Of a stretch of DNA of 5,811 nt, positions 1 to 5,803 are shown one piece after another. Within the stretch, counting starts at the first letter, position 1. Each line of letters begins with the position of its first letter. The position numbers and the translations under genes were made by a program. This stretch comes from UBA2040 sp965660955 (lineage in GTDB: Bacteria > Bacteroidota > Bacteroidia > Flavobacteriales_D > Crocinitomicaceae): NCBI GenBank assembly GCA_965660955.1, contig CBFIBY010000157.1, forward strand, positions 1-5,811, given 5' to 3'. Below the pieces are notes generated by a model that was given only the letters and a program-made list of their open reading frames with translations, searched no databases and was not told the DNA's origin.

Positions 1-279
1 ATTGGAACAGCACGTGTTCTCCCGAAGGGTGTTTCCTACCCTGAAATTGCCATAGGAAGAGTTGTAGTAGATGAAAAATACCGATATTTGAAATTAGGTC
101 ACCGATTGATGGAAGAATGTCTTTCTTTTGTTCGAAATGAATTTGGTGAGCAAAACGTGTGCCTAAGTGCTCAAACACATCTTGTCAATTACTATGCTTC
201 CCACGGATTTGAATCTACGGGAAAAAAATACCTTGAGGATGGCATACCTCATACAGAAATGTTATTGAAAATCAATTAA
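1..279 (+). CDS. elaA: ElaA-family GNAT N-acetyltransferase, 5' truncated by window edge
   Basis: The frame is open from base 1 to a TAA at 277-279, giving the last 92 residues. ElaA proteins are about 150 aa, so roughly the first 60 residues lie outside the window. Visible family features, in order, are a GTARVLPKGVSYPE segment, the core strand IGRVVV, the acetyl-CoA phosphate loop region (RYLKLGHRLM, bases 82-111), then LSAQTHLVNYYASHGF and the ElaA-typical ending EDGIPHTEM. The first glycine of the usual RGxxxG loop is Tyr here; the Lys at the fourth loop position also occurs in E. coli ElaA as I remember it. GNAT enzymes move an acetyl group from acetyl-CoA to an amine. The ElaA substrate is not firmly known, and a cytoplasmic location is assumed. 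A TTG at 88 is an internal codon, not the start. The M13 peptidase gene follows after 13 nt, so co-transcription is likely. The family call is firm; the function is only general. Confidence 0.88.
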   Translation: MGTARVLPKGVSYPEIAIGRVVVDEKYRYLKLGHRLMEECLSFVRNEFGEQNVCLSAQTHLVNYYASHGFESTGKKYLEDGIPHTEMLLKIN

Positions 280-292
280 ATAAAACCAAAGA

Positions 293-2341
293 ATGAAGAT
301 TAATTCTATACTCTATGTATCTGCTGCGGCGCTTTTGGCCGCTTGTGGAACAAAATCAAACACAGGCGATAAAATCATTGATGCTGTTGCTTATGAAACG
401 ATTGATGAAGCAAACATGGATAAAACCGTTTCTCCTAAGGACGACTTTTTTCAATTTGCGAATGGCACTTGGTGCAAAAACAACCCAGTACCTGATAGTG
501 AATCACGGTGGGGCAGTTTCAACGAATTAGATAAAGCAAACAAGGAGAAACTACTTTCTATTCTTGAAAAAGCAAGCAAAGAAAAAGGTGAAAAAGGAAG
601 TCAAAATCAAATTTTGGGTGCATATTTCGAATCCTATTTGAATTTTGACAAAAGAGATGAATTAGGTATTGAAGCTATTGCTGAAGAGCTCGATATCGTC
701 GAAAGATTTTCTGACAAAGCAGAACTTCCATCTGTAATTGCTCGACTACAATCTATGGGAATTGGCAGTACATTTTATTTCGGAGTGGGTCAAGACATGA
801 AAAATGTCACAAAAAACATTGCCAATTTTTATCAAGGCGGCATTGGATTACCCAACAAAGATTACTACACAGACAAGGACAAAGCAGACATCTTGAAAGA
901 ATATCAAGAGCATATTGCCAGAGTCATGGTGGCTACAAATTCAGGAACCAAAGAAGCGGAACAAATAGCCAACAGCGTCGTGAAATTTGAAACACAATTG
1001 GCATCGAAAATGATGTCCCCGGCAGAACAAAGAATTCCAGAAAAAACATACAATAAAATGTCAATGGATGAAATTAAAGGATTATTTGGCGATTTTAATG
1101 TAGAAGAATACTTGGCGGTATTAGGAATGAATAACATAGAAGAAGTAATTGTAGGTCAGCCAAATTTTATAAAGGGAGTCGACAAATTGTTCAGAGATAA
1201 GAAAGTTGATGATTGGAAAAACTACCTACGCTGGAAAGTGATAGATCATTATGCAGGGCACTTGAGCACAGATCTTGTCAATCTTAACTTCGATTTTTAT
1301 GGCAAAGTTCTAAGTGGTAAAAAGGAAATGAAAAAAGTGGAAGACAGAGTCATCGATGAAATTACAGGAATGCCATTCAATGAATTACTCGGAAAAGCAT
1401 TTGTCGATGAACATTTCTCTGAAAGCGCCCAGAAAAGAGTAAACGAGATGGTCGACAACCTTCTAATCGTTTTTGATGAGCGAATTAAAAATTTGTCATG
1501 GATGTCAGCCGAAACAAAGGAACAAGCCCTAACTAAATTAAATTCAATTGGAAGAAAATTAGGATTTCCGAGCAAATGGCAAGATTTCAGCAAACTCGAT
1601 TTTAATTCAGAAACCTATGTGGCCAATTACAGAAATGCGAGTCAATTTGCGAAACAAAAAAACTTGGCCAAATTAAATAAAGAGGTTGATAAAGATGAAT
1701 GGGGAATGCCAGCGCACATGGTCAACGCGTATTATCATCCACTTTTAAATGAAATCGCATTCCCAGCAGGAATCATGCAACCACCTTTTTTCAGCGACAC
1801 CTATGAAGATGCCGTCAATTATGGAAGAATTGGAATGGTTATCGGTCATGAGTTTACACATGGATTTGACGATATGGGTTCTAAATTCGACGCGGATGGT
1901 TCGTTCTCGAATTGGTGGACTGAAGCTGACCGTGCTGCTTTTGAAGAGAAAACAGGAATTTTCGGACAAACGTACTCAGACTTCTGCCCTGTAGAAGATC
2001 ACTGTGTTAATCCAGAATTGACAATGGGTGAAAACATTGCCGATTTAGGTGGACTTACTTTGGCGTATTATGCTTACACCAAAACAAGAGAATTCCAATC
2101 CGGAATCAAACGCAATGGATATACGCCAGCACAACGTTTCTTTATTTCATATGCACAGTTGTGGAAAATCAACTACACAGAGGAAGAGTTGAAAAACAGA
2201 TTAGCAAACGATCCGCACTCACCAGGTATGTACCGTGTGAATGGTCCATTGAAAAATTGTCCCGAATTTTTTGCCGCTTTTGATGTTCAGGAAAGTGATG
2301 CAATGCGCAACGTATCAGGTAAAGTGGCCAATATTTGGTAG
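293..2341 (+). CDS. pepO: M13 (neprilysin/PepO-like) zinc metallopeptidase, predicted lipoprotein
   Basis: The 682-aa protein has a short lipoprotein signal with lipobox LAAC (Cys18), so it should be exported and lipid-anchored. I see no clear acidic surface-export signal after Cys18, so periplasmic versus surface location is open. The M13 N-terminal domain covers about residues 47-430 (starting at SPKDDFFQFANGTW) and the catalytic domain about 475-682. Active-site elements are complete: substrate-binding NAYY (478-481), HEFTH zinc site with catalytic Glu (519-523), third zinc ligand E580 and D584 in ENIADLGG, H642, and R648 in RVNG. The spacings N478-H519, E580-D584 and H642-R648 equal those of human neprilysin (N542, H583, E646, D650, H711, R717). 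The family cleaves peptides, typically before hydrophobic residues; the native substrate is unknown. The ATG at 293 is chosen because it gives an immediate signal peptide. The gene follows elaA by 13 nt and ends at a strong terminator. The symbol reflects the prokaryotic family name, not proven orthology. Confidence 0.96.
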   Translation: MKINSILYVSAAALLAACGTKSNTGDKIIDAVAYETIDEANMDKTVSPKDDFFQFANGTWCKNNPVPDSESRWGSFNELDKANKEKLLSILEKASKEKGEKGSQNQILGAYFESYLNFDKRDELGIEAIAEELDIVERFSDKAELPSVIARLQSMGIGSTFYFGVGQDMKNVTKNIANFYQGGIGLPNKDYYTDKDKADILKEYQEHIARVMVATNSGTKEAEQIANSVVKFETQLASKMMSPAEQRIPEKTYNKMSMDEIKGLFGDFNVEEYLAVLGMNNIEEVIVGQPNFIKGVDKLFRDKKVDDWKNYLRWKVIDHYAGHLSTDLVNLNFDFYGKVLSGKKEMKKVEDRVIDEITGMPFNELLGKAFVDEHFSESAQKRVNEMVDNLLIVFDERIKNLSWMSAETKEQALTKLNSIGRKLGFPSKWQDFSKLDFNSETYVANYRNASQFAKQKNLAKLNKEVDKDEWGMPAHMVNAYYHPLLNEIAFPAGIMQPPFFSDTYEDAVNYGRIGMVIGHEFTHGFDDMGSKFDADGSFSNWWTEADRAAFEEKTGIFGQTYSDFCPVEDHCVNPELTMGENIADLGGLTLAYYAYTKTREFQSGIKRNGYTPAQRFFISYAQLWKINYTEEELKNRLANDPHSPGMYRVNGPLKNCPEFFAAFDVQESDAMRNVSGKVANIW

Positions 2342-2363
2342 AACCTATTGCATGTTATAATCG

Positions 2364-2395
2364 AAAGCTCACCTTAAGAATAAGGTGAGCTTTTT
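2364..2395 (+). terminator. Rho-independent terminator after the M13 peptidase gene
   Basis: The arms AAAGCTCACCTTA (2364-2376) and TAAGGTGAGCTTT (2381-2393) are perfect complements of 13 bp around an AGAA loop, and the right arm runs into a TTTTT tract (2391-2395). The hairpin begins 22 nt after the peptidase stop codon. The T-run lies on the + strand side, so it ends the elaA-peptidase transcript and separates it from the lipoprotein region. Confidence 0.95.
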
Positions 2396-2600
2396 AATTT
2401 CGTATCAGCGTGATATGTCTGATTGATCTTCTCAACTGTTTTTTTATAACACACTAAACATCAACACATAATCCGTGGACCTGATGGAAACAGATCGTAT
2501 TCCTCCTTCGTACTTCGGCCAGTATCGAGTATGATGTTTTATTGAAAATCGCTATTTTGACAATCTGCAATTCGCACTTAATAACAAATGTCAGAATAGA
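2396..2600. other. Intergenic stretch with no recognised feature
   Basis: No convincing coding frame, RNA gene or strong promoter is seen on either strand. Short open stretches occur in several frames but none gives a recognisable protein. There is a small direct repeat, CTTCG-TA-CTTCG, around 2506-2517, and a TTGACA-like hexamer at 2557-2562 without a convincing partner. The adjoining VOC-like remnant suggests this could be decayed former coding DNA, but I recognise nothing in it. Confidence 0.5.
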
Positions 2601-2708
2601 AGAGAAATTGCAAAGGCTAAAATTCCACTTTTATATGAACGCGGATTTTGTGCTATATTAAACGATTGTGAAGGAAATAAAATGGTTTTACATTCTACTA
2701 ATAAATAA
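2601..2708 (+). pseudogene. Decayed C-terminal fragment of a VOC (glyoxalase/bleomycin-resistance) family gene
   Basis: In the frame ending at TAA 2706-2708, the last 35 codons read REIAKAKIPLLYERGF followed by CAILNDCEGNKMVLHSTNK. The pattern (Gly-aromatic-x-Ala, Asp-x-EGN-x-x-x-LHS) is the typical end of many Bacteroidota VOC-superfamily proteins, which run about 120-130 aa and end in DxEGNxxxLHS-like sequence. The same frame stays open back to codon 2535-2537 and is then closed by a TGA at 2532-2534. It has no ATG before 2682, and the earlier residues do not look like VOC sequence. The N-terminal half, with its beta-alpha-beta-beta-beta module, is therefore absent. This is read as a relic of an old deletion or recombination, not a working gene. 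The identification rests on motif memory only, over a short stretch. Confidence 0.55.
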
Positions 2709-2712
2709 CAAA

Positions 2713-3243
2713 ATGATGAAAAGTCTTATGAAAATTAAAAAATCAATATTAACGGCAACTGCATTAATCGCTGTTCTATTCTTGTCAAGTTGCAACGACA
2801 GCACGAAAGGGAAATGGTCAAAAAGCGACAAACTGAAGTTTCACACTGAAATGAACAAAACTGACGCACTCAGTGAACTCGGACAAAACAAAGATAAATG
2901 GATAGAATGCTATTTATCCAAATGCGAAGCTCAATTTTCTTCTTTTCGCGAAGCAGACAGCGATATCAAAGCTTGCGAACGTCTTGCTCTTCAATGCAAT
3001 GACGAGGTTATGTCCAACGGAAGTGTACTAGGGAATTGGTCGGCCATTGACAAAAAAGCATTTCGAGATGAAATGGCTGGTATTGAAAGTTTGTCCAATC
3101 TTGGCGAGAATAAAAACAAGTGGATAGAATGTTATTTGGGCAAATGTGAGGCAAATTACGCTTCTTTTTATGCTGCAAATATGGATGAAGTTGGAGTTGA
3201 AAAAATCGCTTTCGAGTGCAACGATGAAATTTTCAATTTTTAA
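2713..3243 (+). CDS. Small predicted lipoprotein with two tandem Cys-containing domains, function unknown
   Basis: From the ATG at 2713 the product is 176 aa. It starts with a basic n-region, a hydrophobic stretch (ILTATALIAVLFLSS) and a lipobox LSSC whose Cys27 should be lipidated, so it is probably anchored in the cell envelope. The mature part is two 67-residue copies of one domain (about residues 33-99 and 107-173), 35 of 67 identical without gaps. Each copy has Trp near its start, a KWIECYL-x-KCEA core, and a final A-x-x-CNDE. Three Cys positions are shared; copy 1 has a fourth. The W..D...F / C / A..C layout recalls small envelope proteins common in Bacteroidota, but I cannot name a family or function. 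Start choice: an in-frame GTG at 2668 would put 15 extra residues before the signal, but those bases are the VOC remnant read in another frame; ATG 2713, 2716 or 2728 all keep the signal intact. No terminator follows. Confidence 0.85.
   Translation: MMKSLMKIKKSILTATALIAVLFLSSCNDSTKGKWSKSDKLKFHTEMNKTDALSELGQNKDKWIECYLSKCEAQFSSFREADSDIKACERLALQCNDEVMSNGSVLGNWSAIDKKAFRDEMAGIESLSNLGENKNKWIECYLGKCEANYASFYAANMDEVGVEKIAFECNDEIFNF
2809..3009 (+). repeat. Copy 1 of an internal domain duplication in the lipoprotein gene
   Basis: This segment encodes 67 residues from GKWSKSDK to CNDEV. It aligns without gaps to 3031-3231, with a repeat period of 222 bp (74 codons). It carries four cysteines: three shared with copy 2 and one extra (in KACERLA). 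The best DNA match between copies is around the codons for KWIECYL. Confidence 0.93.
3031..3231 (+). repeat. Copy 2 of an internal domain duplication in the lipoprotein gene
   Basis: This segment encodes 67 residues from GNWSAIDK to CNDEI, sharing 35 identical positions with copy 1 (about 52 percent). It keeps the three common cysteines but has Val where copy 1 has its fourth. The divergence between copies suggests an old duplication that has been kept. Confidence 0.93.
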
Positions 3244-3273
3244 TTTGTTCGTATTGATTTCATAGTATCTTTG
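3244..3273 (+). promoter_or_regulatory. Bacteroidota-type promoter for the rimK operon
   Basis: A -33 element TTTG (3244-3247) lies 18 nt before TATCTTTG (3266-3273), an exact match to the published Bacteroidota -7 consensus TAnnTTTG. It starts directly after the lipoprotein stop codon. Transcription should begin near 3278-3280, leaving a leader of about 110 nt before the rimK ATG. Spacing and sequence fit the consensus; activity is inferred. Confidence 0.7.
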
Positions 3274-3274
3274 A

Positions 3275-3356
3275 CCACGTTTTTTTTAGCTAAATGCTGA
3301 GCGTTTCATTTGTTTTGGAAAGCAAATTACGTGGCTCAATTTGGCAAAAAACGTGG
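3275..3356 (+). promoter_or_regulatory. Leader region with three ACGTGG cores, one inverted (possible operator or structured leader)
   Basis: CCACGTTTTTT (3275-3285) is a perfect 11-bp inverted match to AAAAAACGTGG (3346-3356), with 60 nt between. GCAAATTACGTGG (3322-3334) and GCAAAAAACGTGG (3344-3356) are direct copies, 11 of 13 identical, 22 bp apart. The first, inverted core overlaps the predicted transcription start and the other two lie in the leader. This could be a multi-site operator or an RNA-level structure in the rimK leader. The part of the arm upstream of the start site would not be transcribed, which weakens the RNA option. No known riboswitch class is recognised. Confidence 0.45.
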
Positions 3357-3388
3357 ATTGACAAAAATTAAATCATTAATTCCATATT

Positions 3389-4267
3389 ATGAAGATTGTA
3401 GTATTATCGGCAAACCCGAATTTGTATTCGACCAAAAGAATTATTGAAGCTGGTACAAAGAAGGGGCATGAAATGGTTGTTGTTAACCATACCAAATGTG
3501 ATCTTGTCATTGAAAAGAGAAAACCAGCCGTAATCTACAAAGGAGAAGAGATTAAAGATGTCGATGGAGTTATTCCAAGAATAGGCGCATCTGTTACTTT
3601 CTTTGGAACAGCTGTTGTGCGCCAGTTTGAAATGATGAAAACTTTTACAGCGACAGAATCTCAAGCGCTTGTTCGTTCAAGAGATAAACTACGAAGCCTA
3701 CAGATATTAGCCAGAGCAGGTCTTGATCTTCCTAAAACAGTATTTAGTAATTATTCGAAAGACGTTGGAAACATCGTTGAAAAAGTAGGTGGCGCACCAC
3801 TTGTTATCAAAATCTTAGAAGGAACACAAGGACTAGGCGTTGTATTGGCAGACAATAAAAACTCGGCTGAATCAATCTTGGAGGCGTTTAACGGACTTCA
3901 AGCGCGTGTTATCGTTCAGGAGTTTATTAAGGAAGCCAAAGGTGCTGATTTGCGTGCATTTATCGTTGATGGTGTGGTCGTTGGAGCGATGAAACGTCAA
4001 GGTAAAGAAGGCGAATTTAGATCCAATTTGCATCGAGGTGGTTCAGCCGAAATTGTTGAACTAACAGATGAAGAAGAAAACGCTGCCTTAAAAGCGGCAA
4101 GAGTTATGGGATTAGGCATCGCTGGAGTGGATATGCTTCAATCGGAACGAGGACCGTTAATTCTTGAGGTTAACTCTTCACCTGGCTTGGAAGGCATCGA
4201 AGCTGCAACCGGCAAGGATATCGCTAAGCAAATCATCAAGTATGTCGAAAGAAACGCCGAACACTAA
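3389..4267 (+). CDS. rimK: RimK, ribosomal protein S6 L-glutamate ligase (ATP-grasp)
   Basis: RimK uses ATP to add glutamate residues to the C-terminus of ribosomal protein S6 in the cytoplasm; E. coli RimK can also make free poly-alpha-glutamate. The 292-aa length fits the family (E. coli 300 aa). The protein follows E. coli RimK along its whole length: N-terminal preATP-grasp domain with VIPRIG (61-66) and FFGTAVVRQFEM (71-82), SRDKLRS (97-103), ATP-binding Lys141 in the APLVIKILEGTQGLGVVL stretch, VQEFIKEAKGADLR (176-189), the GEFRSNLHRGG loop (208-218), GVDML (246-250) with D248, and LEVNSSPGLEGIE (259-271) with metal-binding E260 and N262. The ATG at 3389 lies in an A/T-rich context without a Shine-Dalgarno. 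It is the first gene of a three-gene operon behind a Bacteroidota-type promoter. LysX/CofF-type ligases share the fold, but the loop motifs are those of RimK itself. Confidence 0.96.
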   Translation: MKIVVLSANPNLYSTKRIIEAGTKKGHEMVVVNHTKCDLVIEKRKPAVIYKGEEIKDVDGVIPRIGASVTFFGTAVVRQFEMMKTFTATESQALVRSRDKLRSLQILARAGLDLPKTVFSNYSKDVGNIVEKVGGAPLVIKILEGTQGLGVVLADNKNSAESILEAFNGLQARVIVQEFIKEAKGADLRAFIVDGVVVGAMKRQGKEGEFRSNLHRGGSAEIVELTDEEENAALKAARVMGLGIAGVDMLQSERGPLILEVNSSPGLEGIEAATGKDIAKQIIKYVERNAEH

Positions 4268-5219
4268 AATTGAGATTCTCGGAACGCAGATAGCGCCAGG
4301 AAAAGGAGCACAACTCAATTTAGATATTGCCAAGCTGCACACGCGCACTAAAATTGAAGTGCCGATTATCATAGAGCGTGGAAAAGAACCGGGTCCTACT
4401 CTCCTCATAACCGCAGGTATTCACGGTGACGAAATTAATGGCGTAGAAATCGTTCGGAAAATCGTGTCAAACAAATTCAATAAACCAAAAAAAGGAATGG
4501 TGATTTGTGTTCCCGTGGTTAATGTTTTCGGTTTTTTGAACCAAAGCCGACAATTTCCAGACGGTAGAGACTTAAATCGTGTATTCCCAGGTACACAACG
4601 TGGCTCATTGGCGAGCATCTTCGCTTTTCATTTGATGAAAGAAATCGTGCCTTTTGCAGATTATTGCTTGGATTTTCATACAGGAGCGGCAGAACGTTTT
4701 AACGCAGCTCAAGTGCGCATCAAAGGCGATGACAAGGAAAGCCTGGAATTAGCCAAAGTATTTGGTGCTCCATTCATTGTGCTTTCCAAACAACGCGAAA
4801 AATCTTACCGAGAATCTGCAATCAAATTGGGCAAAAAGGTATTGTTATACGAAGGTGGTAAATCTTTGGATATTGATGCCTCCATCACCGAAACGGGTGT
4901 TGAAGGAGCACTAAAAGTGATGCAAAATCTAGGTTTTCGCGATTTCAGAACTGAATTGAAATCTGCCAAGAAAAATGAAAAACCGGTGGTCATTGAGGAT
5001 TCCAAATGGATACGAGCGGGCTATTCAGGCATGTTCCGTTCTAATGCTAAATTGGGACAATGGTACAAAAAAGGGGAAATTCTCGGTAGCATTTCAGATC
5101 CATTTGGTTCGTTTGAACGCAAAATCAAGGCGCCAAACGAGGGATATCTTTTCTGTGTCAACCACACTGCCATTGTCAACAAAGGCGATGCAATTTTTCA
5201 TATTTCTATTTCAACGTAA
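4242..5219 (+). CDS. AspA/AstE-family zinc hydrolase (succinylglutamate desuccinylase/aspartoacylase-like, M14 superfamily)
   Basis: The 325-aa protein has the AspA/AstE metal site: H61 and E64 in GIHGDEINGVEIV, the DGRDLNRVFPG motif (107-117) that binds the substrate carboxylate, third ligand H146 in LDFHTGAA, and a likely catalytic Glu204 in LLYEGG. The C-terminal third (about 255-325) looks like the small beta domain often found here (SGMF, KKGEILGSISDPFG, APNEGYLF). Characterised relatives remove acyl groups from N-acyl amino acids, and the fold is that of zinc carboxypeptidases. The ATG at 4242 is chosen because the conserved part starts soon after it; it overlaps the end of rimK by 26 nt, suggesting translational coupling. 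Earlier in-frame starts reach deeper into rimK and add unrelated residues. Between RimK and a RimB-like protease, a role in trimming glutamate tails is plausible but unproven; deacylation of a small molecule is the alternative. Confidence 0.9.
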   Translation: MSKETPNTKIEILGTQIAPGKGAQLNLDIAKLHTRTKIEVPIIIERGKEPGPTLLITAGIHGDEINGVEIVRKIVSNKFNKPKKGMVICVPVVNVFGFLNQSRQFPDGRDLNRVFPGTQRGSLASIFAFHLMKEIVPFADYCLDFHTGAAERFNAAQVRIKGDDKESLELAKVFGAPFIVLSKQREKSYRESAIKLGKKVLLYEGGKSLDIDASITETGVEGALKVMQNLGFRDFRTELKSAKKNEKPVVIEDSKWIRAGYSGMFRSNAKLGQWYKKGEILGSISDPFGSFERKIKAPNEGYLFCVNHTAIVNKGDAIFHISIST

Positions 5220-5230
5220 ATTCTTTCACC

Positions 5231-5716
5231 GTGGACAATAAGCAAATTGAAAATAAAACGATAATTGGTCGCGAAGAATGGTGCGCCTTTGGTGCATTCA
5301 ACATTCCCGCTATCCTCGCCCGAGTAGATTCAGGTGCCAAGACCTCCTCTATTCAAGCTACTGAGATTGAATTGTTTCAAAAACAAGAGGAAGATTGGGT
5401 TCGGTTCACGGTATATCCACTTCAAGGCAATAATGATGTGTATCGAATCTGCGAAGCGAAAGTCTACGCTCAACGCAGCATCAAAAGTTCAATTGGCATT
5501 GCCGAAGAACGCGTCATTATCAAAACGCCCATCACCATTGGCGACGAAACTCATGAAATTTCCCTTTCCTTGGCCAACCGCAACAACATGGAATACAAAA
5601 TGCTTCTGGGTCGCGAAGCGATGTTCAAACGCTATTTGATTAATCCGTCTAGCGTTCAGATTTTGAAGAACTACACTGATACGGAGATTGCGGAGATGCA
5701 TGGTTTGGACAAGTAA
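5231..5716 (+). CDS. Retropepsin-like protease, PF05618 'Zn_protease'/RimB-related
   Basis: The 161-aa protein matches the family long annotated as ATP-dependent zinc protease (COG4067), whose Pseudomonas member RimB acts with RimK as a retropepsin-like aspartic protease on S6 glutamate tails. Seen here: IIGREEW start (11-17), LARVDSGAKTSSI (29-41) with candidate catalytic Asp33 in DSGA, QRSIKSSIG (81-89), ERVIIKTPITIG (93-104), SLSLANRNNMEYKMLLGREAM (two adjacent pieces, about 111-131), and a short Glu-rich helical tail. No zinc motif of the HExxH kind is present, in keeping with an aspartic mechanism; one DSGA per chain implies a dimer. The GTG at 5231 is the start because the conserved region begins 10 codons later and no nearby upstream ATG or GTG exists in frame. 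It lies 11 nt after the preceding stop and closes the rimK operon. The symbol is left blank because orthology to rimB is not established. Confidence 0.87.
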   Translation: MDNKQIENKTIIGREEWCAFGAFNIPAILARVDSGAKTSSIQATEIELFQKQEEDWVRFTVYPLQGNNDVYRICEAKVYAQRSIKSSIGIAEERVIIKTPITIGDETHEISLSLANRNNMEYKMLLGREAMFKRYLINPSSVQILKNYTDTEIAEMHGLDK

Positions 5717-5733
5717 CATTGAACTTTTCGCTT

Positions 5734-5762
5734 TAAAATAATGAATTTTTCTGCTTATTTTA
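5734..5762 (+). terminator. Weak AT-only inverted repeat downstream of the rimK operon
   Basis: TAAAATAA (5734-5741) and TTATTTTA (5755-5762) are perfect 8-bp complements around a 13-nt T-rich loop, 18 nt after the last stop codon. The stem has no G-C pair, so stability is poor. It is the only candidate near the operon end apart from the palindrome further on. Confidence 0.22.
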
Positions 5763-5783
5763 GTGGTGTGTATACTATGGGAA

Positions 5784-5803
5784 TATGCGGAACGTTCCGC
5801 ATA
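5784..5803. repeat. Perfect 20-bp palindrome
   Basis: TATGCGGAACGTTCCGCATA is its own reverse complement over all 20 bases, centred between 5793 and 5794; the next outer pair (A5783/G5804) does not match. As RNA it could fold into an 8-bp stem with an ACGU loop. It is more GC-rich than its surroundings and is not followed by a T-run inside the window. It could be a dispersed palindromic repeat, a dimeric protein binding site, or part of a larger element cut by the window edge. Confidence 0.8.

Noticed and set aside
904..1969. Several minus-strand open frames within the M13 peptidase gene
   Set aside because: They lie antisense to a fully supported family member, have no recognisable domains, and reflect codon bias of the true frame.
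2557..2562. TTGACA hexamer as a -35 element
   Set aside because: No suitable -10 or -7 box lies at the right distance, and this consensus is not typical of the inferred phylum.
2666..2696. TTG-N20-TACATTCT as a promoter for the lipoprotein gene
   Set aside because: The -7 box matches only part of TAnnTTTG and would leave almost no leader; too weak to list.
2668..2712. GTG at 2668 as start of the lipoprotein gene, adding MKEIKWFYILLINNK
   Set aside because: These bases encode the VOC-like C-terminus in another frame, and the extra residues would precede an already complete lipoprotein signal starting at ATG 2713, 2716 or 2728.
3280..3287. T8 run as an intrinsic terminator for the lipoprotein gene
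   Set aside because: No GC-rich hairpin directly precedes it; the only complementary arm lies about 60 nt downstream, the wrong order for a terminator.
4164..4241. Upstream ATG at 4164 as start of the AspA/AstE-like gene
   Set aside because: The added 26 residues come from antisense-free but out-of-frame rimK coding sequence for its conserved VNSSPGLEGIE end and resemble no AspA/AstE N-terminus. ATG 4242 fits the family length.
5766..5776. TGTG-TATACT resembling an extended -10 box of the E. coli type
   Set aside because: Bacteroidota primary sigma factor uses TAnnTTTG with a -33 TTG/TTTG, which is absent here; there is also no partner -35.
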